From the NCBI GenBank assembly GCA_037974665.1, contig CM075773.1:28799853-28863852 (forward strand): a DNA stretch of 64,000 nt. Direction: 5' to 3'. The DNA comes from Ehretia macrophylla. Its lineage: Eukaryota > Streptophyta > Magnoliopsida > Boraginales > Ehretiaceae. A model generated the notes under the pieces. The model saw only the letters and a list, made by a program, of their open reading frames with translations, had not been told where the DNA came from and searched no databases. Positions 36,777 through 50,115 of this stretch are shown one piece after another (the stretch's first letter is position 1; every line of letters begins with the position of its first letter). Both the position numbers and the translations under genes were made by a program.

Positions 36777-39447
36777 TGAGATGATAAAAGAGGGTGAGTC
36801 CTTATGAACTCAGCGAGGGGGAACGAGAAATAGGTTTTAAAACTCATTTTCCGATTCAACTTATGAAAACCCTTTTTGCAAGCATGAATGTATCAGAATT
36901 AAGTACATAACAATAATATAAAAGTAAAGGAACACAATTATCCATCTTTTCTTCCCGAGGTCCTCTAGGAACGAAGCGAGAGTACTTATACACATAGTGA
37001 AAAGGACACGGTGAGCTTTTGCTCTCAGTTCATTTCCAGTATCAGTTGTTGCGGCCGACTTCAAATCATCCCTTTATCACGCCAAGTAGGTGTACTCTGG
37101 ATGTACCCCGAAATCCTACGACCTAACTCTCTGAGAAAGTCTAGCCCCCAAGCGAGAGAGGGAATTGGACAATGGTAGTCACGGTTGCACCGGTAAGCCC
37201 GATGCTACCCGGTGTGCGTGAATGCTACCACGCCAGAATGAAAGGTTGCAACCTTGTATGCAATGCACATTTATGACATTTAATATATCACATTAAGAGG
37301 ACAACAAAGTAGGTTGCCTCTGAGCAGTCATAAGATTGCACATTGACAAGTAAACAAGCGAGGCACGATAAGACAAGTAATTTTACTCGAAAGGCACATG
37401 GAGTTATATGAACATTAACGGGCAGCCATGTAACGCACGTAAATCAAGTCATATAACTCATTTCAAAGTTCACGTAATCAAATAATAAGATTATTCAACA
37501 TGCAACGACATCTACGTGGGTTCGGGTGCAAGAAAAGCCTACTTGTCAACATGTAATCATCAAGATCGCATTTAGGGCTACAATGGCGACTACGGGCAGC
37601 CTACTAAACATATAATTAAACATGATATTCATAGGATCAACACTTAGTGAATTTACCTAGTCACTAGGGTTTCCATTTCGTGCTTACCCGTGCGATTAAG
37701 CCCCAAGTCAACTCAAAATCAATCTTAAGCCATGCATCAACTAATTCGAACAACCTCAAGTATTCAAAACAGTCCACACAACATCCCAACGCCTCAATCC
37801 CAAGCATTTAATACAACAAGAGAAGCTACAATAATTTTTCTAAGCATATCACTAAGTGAAACCCTCACTGCAATGGGCTGTTTTCTCACAATCATTAAGA
37901 CAAGAAAACAATCTCCAAATTCAGTGAATAAGATGTCAAACTAAATCTTAAGAAGTGAACTAAATTCAGAAACAAACCTCGCATCATTTAGCGTTCGGGT
38001 TCAATAGTTATAGCCAAAACAGTGAGATTGCACAAAACTGTCCAGATTTGCACACATTTCAATACTTGTCATTTTTGAGGTCCTTAGGGTTAGATTTAGC
38101 CTTAGTCCATTTCTGACAAAAATGTCCAGAACTGAACTATCTAGCAGTATACCAAATTTCATGCATTTTGGATATTATTTACTAAGTCAAAACTGGTTTT
38201 TTCCTCAAAGTCAGTGAATCTGCCCAAACCTGCTTCATTTTTCCAGATTTTCCAGATTTGGACACATTGTAATGATTGACCATTTTGAGGACTTTAGAGT
38301 CAAAATTAGCTTTGGCCTAGTTCTGGGAAAAATGTTCAAAACTGGCGAAACTAGTTACCTACCAATTTTCAAGAATTGTCACATCATTTTCCTAGCCAAA
38401 AGCATCTCACACCAACAAGACAGAAAGCTGTCTCAAACCCGATTTCATCTATCATCACCTTCTAGCCCAAAATCTTGCCATGCATGGTTATAAAAGCTTA
38501 TAAACACACATATATCTCAAGTATAGAAGCAAATACAAACATTTAAGAGCATGCATGTGTTTTTTTTGAAGGATTCTCAAGAAGTTTTAGCCTTCACCTT
38601 AGCGAAACATCAAGAAGATGCACAAGATTTTGATGAAGCACAAGGTTGACTCTTTTCCTTGCTTAGCCGAGACACCACTCATTTTTCCTCTAGTTTCCTA
38701 GCTTAGTGATCAAGTTCTTAGTAGGTGCATGTGGTTAGAACAAGAAGAAAAGAAATGGAAGCTAGCAAACTCACCTAAACCGAAATGGAAGTTCAATAAG
38801 CTTGCATGTGTGATTCTTGCAACCTAGCTTGCTTAGTCGAGTTCCCTACCTTCTTGCTTGCCTTGATGAACCATGGTGTGATGAAGATGAGCTATGGAGT
38901 GAAGAAACTCAGCCAAAGCCGAGAGAGAGAGAGAGAAGAATGAGAGGGAGAGAGAGAAATGTGAGGAAATGAGAGAAATGAAGAAAAAATGAAGGCTTTT
39001 GCAAATGTTGATGCATATGTCGGCCTTGAGCTTTGCAATTCAGATTTTTGTGTCTTCAAGAAGCATTTTGAAATTCGCATGGGCAAGGAGCTTATGTCGA
39101 GATTGGTGGAGCTTTGGGGAGGGTTTTGAGCTAGTTTTTTATGCATTTGTGTCATAGAATTGTCATAGATTGTCTAGGAATTAAATTGAATTAAGCAAAG
39201 CAATCACAAAGCCCTCCAAGTGGTAGGCCAAGGCCTGTAGAAATCTGATTTTTTTTTTCATCTTTTGAGCATTATTTAATTGTGTGTTGAAAGTGCAAAA
39301 GAATAAGGAATATAGAATAAGGAATGTCTAGCTTTTTCTGAGATTTTGTCTTCTAGTGGGTTGAATTAGTAATTTAATATTAGTTAGTGGAATTTGTAGG
39401 ATTAATTAATGACCTAGTGTTTCGTGTAATATGCTTTCTTGATTAGC

Positions 39448-39676
39448 GTGAGGGCACGCTTTCCTAGGTCTCGGGCACGCACTACAAGGTAAGGCACGCA
39501 CTACGAGACGAATGTAGGTTTCCCAAGTAAATGCACGCAACCCAAAATGAATGCACGTAATTCATTGCAAGGCACACAAAATGAAACACGATTCTTAAAC
39601 TTAAGTCAAGGCACGCAAATCTAGGTTAGGGCACACGAAACGAGGTATCGCTCGTAAATCGAGGTCGGGCCTCACA
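39448..39676 (-). repeat. ACGTG-bearing short-repeat array (element 2, 5' LTR)
   Basis: Degenerate 20-22 bp units as in the other LTRs, at the 5' end of the promoter-bearing LTR of element 2. Confidence 0.75.
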
Positions 39677-41550
39677 TCGTGTACCGCGTAACTCCTTACG
39701 GATCAAAAGTTCAGGGCACCGTAGCGACGGATACCTGGTCACAAGCCCTACGCCCTCGGTTTTCTGGCTCAGCCTCTACGTGAAGTGAAGTTGTCTTGCC
39801 CAAGGTGTCGTGGAATTCGGTAATAGAAATGTGATAGATTAGCTTGTCGTCCTTTTCGCAGCTCACGACGTACGATCCGGGATGAAAAAATAGCGCAAAA
39901 GTAGAAAAGTATCCCGAAACTGATGAAAACGTTCAATTTTGGGCTCTGAAAGCAGGCGCAGCCGAATAGGCTTGCTGCTCCCGACTTAAACCTCTCGAAG
40001 AGATTTTCAACGTTATACTATGCTCCGCGTAACTCACGGATCAAAAGTTATGGGCATTGGAGCGACGAAAACCTGGTCACAAGCCCACGCCCTCGGTTTG
40101 TGGGCCCAACCTCTACGTGAAATGAATTTGCCTTGCCCATGGTACCGTGGTATTCGGTAATAGAAATGTGATGGATTAGGTTGTCATCCTTTTCGCAGCT
40201 CAAGATGTACGATCCAGGATGAAAAAACAAAGCAAAATAAGAAAAGTATCACGAAATTGATGAAAACATTTGATTTTGGGTTCTTAAAACAGGTGCAGCC
40301 GTGCAGGCTTCCTACCCTTGTCGTAGAACACTTGAAGAGCTTTCCAACGGTATGTTGTGCGCCACGTAACTCCTTACAGATCAATAGTAATGGGCACCGG
40401 AGCAACGGATACTCGATCACAAGCCCCACACCCTCGGTTTGCGAGCCCAACCTCTACGTGAAGTGAATTTGCCTTGCCTAAGGTACCGTAGGATTCGGTA
40501 ATAGAAATGTAATGGATTAGGTTGTCGTCCTTTTCGCAGCTCATGACGTATGAACTGGGATGAAAAAGCATCGCAAAATAAGAAAAGTATCCCGAAACTG
40601 ATGAAAACGTTTGATTTTGGGCTCTAAAAATAAGCGTTGCCAAGCAGGATTGTTACCCCCGTTGTAGAGCTCTCGGAGAGCTTTCCAACGGTATGCTGTG
40701 CGCCACAGAACTCCTTACGGATCAAAAGTTATGGGCACCGGAGCGACGGATACCTGGTCAGAAGCCCCACGCCCTCGCTTTTTGGGTCCAGCCTCTACGT
40801 GAAGTGAAGTTGTCTTGCCCAAGGTGCCATGGGATTCAGTAAGTGAAATGTGATGGATTAGGTTATCGTCCTTTTTGCGGCTCACGATGTACAATCCGGG
40901 ATGAAAAAATAGCGTAGATGAAAAAAAGTATCTCAAAACTGATGAAAACGTTCAATTTTGGGCTCTGAAACCAGGCGCAGTCGAGCAGGGTTGATGCCCC
41001 CTTCGTAGAGCTCTCGGAGAGCTTTTTAACGGAATACGGTGCACTACGTATCTCCTTACGGATCAAAAGTTATGGGCACCGGAGCGACGGAGATCTGGTC
41101 CCAAGCCCTATGCCCTTGGTTTGCGGGCCCAGCCTCTACATGAAGTGAAGTTGTCTTGCCCAAGGTGCCTTGGAATTCGGTAATAGAAATGTGATGGATT
41201 AGGTTGTCATCCTTATCGCAGCTCACGACATACGATTCGGTACGAAAAAATAGCACAAAAGAAGAAAGGTGTCCAAAAATTGATGAAAATGTTCGATTTT
41301 GGGCTTCGAAAATAAGTGCAGCCGAGTAGGCTAGCTGCACCCGTCATAGAGCTCTCAGAGAGATTTCCAACGGTATGTTGTTCGCCGCGTAACTCCTTAC
41401 GGATCAAAAGTTATGGGCACCGGAGCGACGGAGTTTTGGTCTTAAGACCCACGCCCTCGGTTTGCAGGCCCAGCCTCTACGTGAAGTGAATTTGTCTTGC
41501 CCAAGGCGCCGAGGAATTCAGTAATAGAAATGTGATGGATTAGGTTGTCA

Positions 41551-41890
41551 TCCTTATCGCAGCTCACGACGCACGATTCGAGACGAAAAAATAGCACAAA
41601 AGAAGAAAAGTGTCCCGAAACTGATTAAAATGTTCGATTTTGGGCTCCGAAAATAGGAGCAGCCTTACAGGATTGCTACCCCCGTCGTAGAGCTCTCGGT
41701 GAGCTTTCTAACGGTTTGTTGTACGCCGCGTAACTCCTTACGAATCAAAAGTTCTGTGCACCAGAGCGACGAAAACTTGGTTACTTGCCCCACGCCGTCG
41801 GTTTGCGGGCCCGGCCTCTACATGAAGCAAAGTTGTCTTTCCCAAGGTGTCGTGGAATTTGGTGATAGAAATGTGATGGATTAAGTTGTC
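41551..41890 (+). repeat. Variant monomer pair shared with 46.2-46.5 kb
   Basis: Carries CCTTATCGCAG at 41551 and, in the next monomer, GGTGATAGAAATG at 41861 with ACTTGCCCCACGCC. The same pair of variants in the same order occurs at 46200 and 46509, 4648 bp away. That equals 14 monomers less the 121 bp missing at 44.5 kb. Confidence 0.7.
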
Positions 41891-44454
41891 ATCCTTTTCA
41901 TAGCTGACGACGTACAATCTGGGACGAAAAACAGCACAAAATTAGAAAAGTATCCCGAAACTGATGAAAACATTCGATTTTGGTCTCAGAAAATAGGCGC
42001 AGCCGAGTAGGCTTGTTGCCCACGTCATAGATCTCTCGGAGAGCTTTCCAACGGTATGCTATGTGCCGCGTAACTCTTTACGGATCAAAAGTTATGGGCA
42101 CTAGAGTGACGAAAACCTGGTCACAAGCCCTACGCCTTCGTTTTACGGGCCCAGCCTCTACGTGAAGTGAATTTGTCTTGCCTAAGGTGCCATGGGATTT
42201 GGTAATAAAAATGTGAGGGATTAGGTTGTCGTCATTTTCACAGCTCTAGATGTACGATCCGGGACTAAAAAATAGAGCAAAATAAGAAAAGTATCCCGAA
42301 ACTGATGAAAACGTATGATTTTGGGCTCTGAAAAAAGGCGCCGCAGAGCAGGCTTGTTGCCCCCGTCTTAGAGCTCTCAGAGAGCTTTCCAACGTTATAT
42401 TGTGCACCGCGTAAATCCTACGGATCAAAAGTAATAGGCACCGGAGCAACGGATACCTGGTCATAAGCCCCACACCCCTGGTTTACGGGCCCAGCCTCTA
42501 CGAGAAGTGACATTGTCTTGTCTAAGGTACCGTGGGATTCGGTAATAGAAATGTGATGGATTAGGTTGTCGTCCTTTTTGCGGCTCACGATGTACGATCG
42601 GGGATGAAAAAATAGTGTGAAAGAAGAGAAGTTTCCTGAAACTGATGAAAATGTTCGATTTTGGCTCCATAAACAGGCGCAGCCAAGCAAGCTTGCTGCC
42701 CTCGACGTAGAGCTCTAAGAGAGCTTTTCAACGGTATGCTGTGTGCCGCGTAACTCCTTACGGATCAAAAGTTATGGGCACCGGAGCGACGGATACCTAG
42801 TCACAAGCCCCACACCCTCGGTTTGTGGGCCCAGGCTCTACATGAAGTGAATTTGTCTTGCCCAAGGTGTCATGGGATTTGGTAATATAAATGTGACGGA
42901 TTAGGTTGTCGTCCTTTTCGCTGCTCACGACATACGATCCGGGACCGAAAAAATATAGCAAAAGAAGAAAAGTGTTACGAAACTGATGAAAACATTTGAT
43001 TTTGGGCTCTTAAAATAGGCGCCGTCGAGCAGGCTTGATGTCTCCGTTGTAGAGCTCTCGGAGAGCTTTTCAGCGGTATGTTGTGCGCCGCATAACTCCT
43101 TACGGATCAAAAGTTATGGGCATTGGAGCGGCGGATACCTGGTCACAAGCCCTATGCCCTCGGTTTGCGGGCCCAACCTTTACTTGAAGTGCAGTTGTCT
43201 TGCCTAAGGTACCGAGGGATTCGGTAATAGAAATGTGATGGATTGGGTTGTCGTCCTTTTTGCGGCTCACGATGCACGATCCGGGATGAAAAAATAGAGC
43301 AAAATAAGAAAAATATCCTAAAATTGATGAAAACATTCGATTTTGGGCTACGAAAACAAGAGCAGCCGAGCAGGCTTGCTGCCCCCATCGTAGAGATCTC
43401 AGAAAGCTTTCCAACGGTATGTTGTGCGATCGTAACTCCTTATGGTTCAAAAGTTATGGGCATCGGAGCGACAAATACCTAGTCACAAACCCCACGCCCT
43501 CGGTTTGCGGGTCCAGCCTCAACATGAAGTGAATTTGTCTTGCCCAAGGTGCTGTGAAATTCTGTAATTGAAATGTGATAGATTAGGTTGCCGTCCTTTT
43601 CGGGGCTCACGATGTACAATCCGAGATGAAAAAACAGAGCAAAATAAGAAAAGTGTCCCGAAATTGATGAAAACGTTAGATTTTGGGCTCCGAAAATAGG
43701 TGCAGCCGAGTAGGCTTGCTGCCCCTGTCGGAGACCTCTCGGAGAGCCTTCCAACGGTAAGCTGGGCGCCGCGTAACTCCTTATGGATCAAAAGTTCTGG
43801 GCACCGGAGTGAGGGAGATTTGGTCCCAAGCCCTACGCCCACAGTTTGTAGGCCCAGCCTCTACGTGAAGTGAAGTTGTCTTTCCCAAGGTGTCGAGGAA
43901 TTCAGTAATAGAAATGTGATGGATTAGGTTGTTGTCCTTTTCGCGGCTCACGACGTATCATCCGGGACGAAAAACCAGCACAAAACAAGACAAGTGTCCC
44001 AAAACTGATTAATATGTTCGATTTTGGACTCCGAAAAGAGGCGCAACTGCGCAATTTTGCTGCCCCTGTTGTAGAGCTCTCGGAGAGCCTTCCAACGGTA
44101 TGTTGTGCGTCACGTAACTCATTACAGATCAAAAGTTATGGGCACCAAAGCGACGGAAATCTGGTCACAAGCCCCACGCCCTCTGTTTGCGGGCCCAGCT
44201 TCTATGTGAAGTGAAGTTGTCTTGCCCAAGGTGTCTTGGGATTCGGTAATAGAAATTTGATGGATTAGGTTGTTTTCCTTTTCGTGGCTCACAACGTACG
44301 ATCCAAGGGGGAAAAACTGGACAAAAGAAGAAAAGTGTCCCAAAACCGATGAAAACATTCGATTTTGGGCTCTGAAAACAGGCGCATCCAAGCAATCTTG
44401 GTACCCCCGTCGTAGAGCTCTCGGAGAGCTTTCCAACGGTATGTTTTGCACCCC

Positions 44455-44674
44455 ATAACTCCTTACGGATCAAAAGTTATGAGCACCAGAGTGACGGAGA
44501 ACTGTGAAGCGAGGTAGTCTTGCACAAGATGCCAAGCAATTCGGTAATAGAATTGTGATGGATTAAGATGTCGTCCCTTTTGCGGCTCACGACGTATGAT
44601 CCGTGACCAAAGTAAGATTGATGCCCCCGTCGTAGTGCTCTCGAAGAGCTTTCCAACGGTATGTTATGCGTCGC
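44455..44674 (+). repeat. Truncated satellite monomer (220 bp) with two deletions
   Basis: The anchor-to-anchor distance is 220 instead of 341. One loss of about 43 bp lies at 44504 (GGAGAACTG|TGAAGCG) and removes the TTTGCGGGCCCA part. Another of about 78 bp lies near 44607 (CCGTGACC|AAAGTAAG) and removes the A-rich stretch and CGATTTTGGG. The second deletion is shared with the monomer at 51455-51717. Confidence 0.85.
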
Positions 44675-46389
44675 GTAACTCCTTACGGAGCAAAAGTTGT
44701 GGGCATCGGAGCGACGGATACCTGGTCATAAGCCCCACACCCTCTGTTTGCGGGCCCAGCCTCTACATGAAGTGAAGTTGTCTTGCCTAAGGTGCCATGG
44801 GATTCGGTAATAGAAATATGATGGATTAGGTTGTCGTCCTTTTCGCGGCTCACAACGTACGATCCGGGACAAAAAAATAGCGCAGAAAAAGAAAAGTATC
44901 CCAAAACTGATAAAAACGTTCAATTTTGGGCTCCGAAAATAGGTGCAGCCGAGCAGGGTTGATGCCCTTGTCGTAGAGCTCTCGAAGAGCTTTCAACGGT
45001 ATGTTATGCACCGCGTAACTCGTTATGGATCAAAAGTTATGGGCACTGGAGCGACGAAAACCTGGTCACAAGCGCCACGCCTTCGGTTTGCGGGCCCAAC
45101 CTCTACGTGAAGTAAATTTGCCTTGCCCAAGGTACCGTGGGATTCGGTAATAGAAATGTGATGGATTAGGATGTCGTCCTTTTCGTAGCTCAAGATGTAC
45201 GATCTGGGACAAAAAAACAACACAAAATAAGAAAAGTATCCTGAAACTGATGAAAACGATCGATTTTTGGCTTCGAAAACAGGCACAGGCGAGCAGGCTT
45301 GCTACCTCCGTCGTAGAGCTCTCGGGGATCTTTCCAACGGTATGTTGTGGGCCGCTTAACTCCTTACGGATCAATAGTAATGGGCACCGGAACAACGGAT
45401 ACCTAGTCACAAGCCCCACACCCTCGGTTTGTGGGCCCAGCCTTTACGTGAAGTGAATTTTCCTTGCCCAATGTGCCGTGGGATTCGGTAATAGAAATGT
45501 AATGGATTAGGTTGTCGTCCTTTTTGCGGCTCAAGATGTACTATCCGGGACTAAAAAACAGAGCAAAATAAGAAAAGTATCCCAAAACTGATAAAAACGT
45601 ATTATTTTGGGCTGCAAAAACAGGCGCTACTGAGCAGGCTTGCTGCCCCCATCGTAGAGCTCTAAATAGCTTTCCAACGGTATGTTTTGCGTCGCGTAAC
45701 TCCTTACGGATCAAAAGTAATGTGCACCAGAGCAACAGATACCTGGTCACAAGCCCCACGCCCTCGGTTTTCAAGCCCAGCTTCTACATGAAGTGAAGTT
45801 GTCTTGCCCAAGGTGCCACGGGATTCGGTAAGAGAAATGTTATGGATTAGGTTATCATCTGTTTCGCGACTCACGACGTACGATCCGGGATGAAAAAATA
45901 GCACAAAAGAAGAAAGGTATCCCAAAACTGATGAAAATATTCGATTTTGGGCTCCGAAAACAAGCGCAGCCGAGTAGGTTGGCTGCCCCTGTCGTAGAGC
46001 TCTCGGAGATCTTTCCAACGGTATGTTATGCACCGCGTAACTCCTTATGCATCAAAAGTTATCGGCACCGGAGCAACGGAGTTTTGGTCCCAAGCCCCAC
46101 GCCTTCGGTTTGCGGGCCCAGCCTCTACGTGAAGTGAATTTGTCTTGCCCATGGTGCCGTGGAATTCGGTAATAGAAATGTGATGGATTAGGTTGTCGTC
46201 CTTATCGCAGCTCACAACGTACGATCCGGGATGAAAAAATAGCACAAAAGAATAAAGGTGTCCCGAAACTGATAAAAATGTTCAATTTTGGGTTCCAAAA
46301 ATAGGCGCTGCCAAGTAGGCTTGCTGGCCCTGTCGTAGAGCTCTCGGAGAGCTTTTTAACAGTATGCTGTGCGCCGCGTATCTGCTTAC

Positions 46390-47740
46390 GGATCAAAAGT
46401 TTTGGGCACCGGAGCGACAAAAACTTGGTCACTTGCACCACGTCTTCGGTTTGCGGGCCCAGCCTCTACTTGAAGCGAAGTTGTCTTGCCCAAGGTATCG
46501 TGGAATTTGGTGATAGAAATGTGATGGATTAAGTTGTCGTCCTTTTCGCGGCTCACGACATACAATCCGAGACAGAAAAACACCACAAAAGTAGAAAATT
46601 GTTCCAAAACTGATGAAAATGTTTGATTTTGGGCTCCAAAAATAGGCGCAACCGTGCAGGTTTGCTGCCCCCATCGTAGAGCTCTCGTAGAGCTTTTCAA
46701 CTGTATGTTGTGCACCGTACAACTCCTTACGGATCAAAAGTTATGGGCATTAGAGCGACGAAAACCTGGTGACAAGCCCCACGCCCCCGTTCTGCGGGCC
46801 CAGCCTCTACGTGAAGTGAATTTGTCTTACCCAAGGTGCCGTGGGATTCGGTAATAGAAATGTGAGGGATTAGGTTGTCGTACCTTTCGCAGCTCAAGAT
46901 GTACGATCCGGGACTAAAAAATAGAGCATAATAAGAAAAGTGTCCCAAAACTGATGAAAATGTTCGATTTTGGGCTCTAAAAATAGGCGCAGCAGTGTAG
47001 GCTTGTTCCCCCCGTTGTAGAGCTCTCGGAGAGCTTTCCAACGGTATGTTGTGCACCGCATAACTCCTTACTAAACAAAAGTTATGGGCACCGGAGCAAC
47101 GGAAACCTGGTCACAAGCACCACGCCATCGGTTTGCGGGCCCAGCCTCTACGTGAAGTGAAGTTGTCTTGCCCAAGGTGTCGTGGGATTCGGTAAAAAAA
47201 ATGTGATAGATTAGGTTGTCGTCATTTTCGCGGCTCACGACGTACGATCCGGGATGAAAAAACAGCATAAAAGAAGAAAAGTTTCACAAAACTGATGAAA
47301 ACATTTGATTTTGGGCTCTAAAAATAGGCGTAGCCAAGCAGGCTTGCTACCCCTGTTGTAGAGCTCTTAGAGAGCCATCCAACGTTCTGCTGTGTGCCGT
47401 GTAAGTCCTTACGGATCAAAAGTTATGGGCACCGGATCGACGGAGATCTGGTCCCAAGCCCCACGCCCTCGGTTTACGAGCCCAGCCTCTATGTGAAGCA
47501 AAATTGTCTTGCCCAAGGTGCCATGGAATTCAGTAATAGAAATGTGATGGATTAGGGTGTCGTCCTTTTCGCGGCTCACGACGTACGATCTGCGATAAAA
47601 AAACAGTACAAAGGAAGAAATGTGTCTCGAAACTAATGAAAATGTTCTATTTTGGGCTCTGAAAATAGGCGCAGCCAAGCAAGCTTACTGCCCCTGTCGT
47701 AGAGCTCTCGGAGAGCTTTACAACGGTATGTTGTGCACCG
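46390..47740 (+). repeat. Four-monomer segment duplicated at 48765-50115
   Basis: Matches the later copy monomer by monomer in private variants: GGTGATA with CACTTGC, then GAGCATAATAAG with GCCCCCGTT, then CACGCCATCGG, then GTAAGTCCTT with GGAGATCTGGTCCC and GAAGC.AAATTGTC. The offset is 2375 bp, exactly seven monomers less the 12 bp missing at 48.5 kb. Confidence 0.8.
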
Positions 47741-48764
47741 CGTAACTACTTACGGATCAAAAGTTATGTGCACTGGAGGGACGAAAACCTGGTCACAAGC
47801 CCCACGCCCTCCGTTTGCGGGCCCAGCTTCTACATGAAGTGAATTTGTCTTGCCCAAGGTACCGTGGGATTCAGTAATAGAAATGTGATGGATTAGGTTG
47901 TTCTCCTTTTCGCGGCTCAAGATGTACAATCCGGGATGGAAAAACAGGGCAAAATATGAAAAGTATCTCGAGACTGATGAAAACGTTTGATTTTGGGCTC
48001 TGAAAAGAGTCGCAGCCGAGCAGGGTTGCTGCCCTCATTGTAGAGCTCTTGGAGAGCTTTCTAACGGTATGCTGTGCACTGCGTAACTCGTTACGGATCA
48101 AAAGTTATGGGCACTGGAGCGACAAAAAGCTGGTCACAAGCCCCACATCCTCGGTTTGCTAGCCTAGCCTCTACGTGAAGTGAAGTTCTCTTGCCCAAGG
48201 TGTCGTGCGATTCGGTAATAGAAATGTGAAGGAATAGGTTATGGTCCTTTTCGTGGCTCACGACGTACGATCCGGGACGGAAAAACTGCGCAAAAGAAGA
48301 AAAGTGTCCAAAAACTGATGAAAACGTTCGATTTTGGGCTCTGAAAACAGGCGCAGCCGAGTAGGCTTGCTACCCCTGTCGTAGAGCTCTCGGAGAGCTT
48401 TCCAACGGAATACTGTGCGCCATATAACTCTGAACGGATAAAAAGTTATGGGCACCGGAGCGACGAAGATCTAGTCCCAAGCCCCACGCCATCGGTTTGT
48501 GGGCCCAAGCGAGGTTGTCTTGCCCAAGGTACTGTGGAATTTGGTAATAGAAATGTGATGGATTAGGTTGTCATCCTTTTCGCGGCTCACGACGTACGAT
48601 CCGGGACAGAAAAATAGCACAAAAGAATAAGAGTGTCCCTAAACTAATGAAAACGTTCGATTTTGGGCCCCGATAACGGGCACAGCCGAGCAGGCTTAAT
48701 ACCTTCATCGTAGAGCTCTCGGAGAGCTTTCAAACGGTATGTTGTGCGCCGCGTAACTCCTTAC

Positions 48765-50115
48765 GGATCAAAAGTTTTGGGCCCCGGAGCGACGGATACC
48801 TGGTCACTTGCTCCACGCCGTCGGTTTGTGGGCCCAGAGTCTACGTGAAGTGAAGTTGTCTTGCCCAAGGTGTCATGAAATTTGGTGATAAAAATGTGAT
48901 GGATTAAGTTGTCGTCCTTTTCGCGGCTCACGACGTACAATTCGGGTCGGAAAAATACCACAAAAGTTGAAAATTGTTCCAAAACTGATGAAAACGTTCG
49001 ATTTTGGGCTTCAAAAAGAGGTGTAGCTTTGCAGGCTTGCTGTCCATATTGTAGAGCTCTCGTAGAGCTTTCCAACGTTATGCTGTGCGCCGCGTAACTC
49101 CTTACAGATCAAAAGTTTTGGGCACCGGAGCGACGGATACTTGGTCACAAGCCCCACGCCCCCGTTTTGCGGGCCCAGCCTCTACGTATAGTGAATTTGT
49201 CTTAACCAAGGTACCATGGGATTCGGTAATAAAAATGTGATGAATTAGGTTGTCCTCCTTTTCGCGGCTCAAGATGTACGATTCGGGACTAAAAAATTGA
49301 GCATAATAAGAAAAGTATCTCGAAACTGATGAAAATGTTCAATTTTGGGCTCTGAAAATAGGCGCAACAGACCAGGCTTGTTGCCCTCGTTGTAGAGCTC
49401 TCGGAGAGCTTTCCAACGGTATGTTGGGCACCGTGTAACTCCTATGGATCGAAAGTAATGGGCACTGGAGCTACAGCTACCTGGTCACAAGCAGCACGCC
49501 ATCGGTTTGCGGGCCTATCCTTTACGTGAAGTGAAGTTGTCTTACCCAAGGTGTCATGGGATTCGGTAATAGAAATGTGATGGGTTAGGTTGTCGTCCTT
49601 TTCGCGGCTCACGATGTTCGATCCGGGATGAAAAAACAGCGTAAAAAAAGAAAAATTTCCCGAAATAGATGAAAACGTTCGATTTTGGGCTCCGAAAATA
49701 GGCGCAGCCAAGCAGGCTTGCTGCCCCTATCGTAGAGCTCTCAGAGAGCAATCCAACGTTATGTTGTGCACCGCGTAAGTCCTTTACGGATCAAAAATTA
49801 TGGGCACCGGAGCGACGAAGATTTGGTCCCAAGCCCCACACTCTCGGTTTGCGAGCCCAACCTCTACGTGAAGCGAAATTGTCTTGCCCAAGGTGCCGTG
49901 GAATTCAGTAATAGAAATGTGATGGATTAGGTTGTCGTCTTTTTCGCGGCTCACGACCTACGATCTGGGACAGAAAAACAGCACAAAAGAAGAAATGTAT
50001 CCCGAAACTAATGAAAACGTTCTATTTTGGGCTCCAAAAATAGGCACAGACAAGCAAGCTTGCTGCCCCTGTCATTGAGCTCTCAGAGAGCCATTCAACG
50101 GTATAATGTACGCCA
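48765..50115 (+). repeat. Second copy of the four-monomer segment
   Basis: Partner of 46390-47740, seven monomers downstream. Differences between the copies are clearly more than in the dimer duplication of block 1, so this exchange is older. Confidence 0.8.

Larger units (their letters stand above)
29563..39676 (-). mobile_element. LTR retrotransposon 2, non-autonomous relative of element 1
   Basis: A 10.1-kb element on the minus strand. Its LTRs of about 3.6 kb have the same ends and landmarks as element 1, so it is the same family or a sister subfamily. The internal part is only 2.93 kb. It keeps the Met-tRNA primer site, a leader segment, a damaged gag C-terminal part with zinc knuckles, about 1.6 kb of unassigned AT-rich sequence, and a polypurine tract. 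I see no protease, reverse transcriptase, RNase H or integrase. A near-perfect 5-bp target duplication and unbroken satellite phase show it inserted as a unit, probably mobilised by enzymes from another element. Confidence 0.9.
36113..39676 (-). repeat. 5' LTR of retroelement 2
   Basis: A 3564-bp LTR, partner of 29563-33179. Landmarks: ACGTG array about 39448-39676, GA/CT tract 38921-38990, donor-like AG|GTGAGT near 38774, palindrome 37242-37255 and acidic frame 36714-36776. A TGGTAATGTG-sized gap near 36350 relative to the partner shows small indels since insertion. Confidence 0.92.
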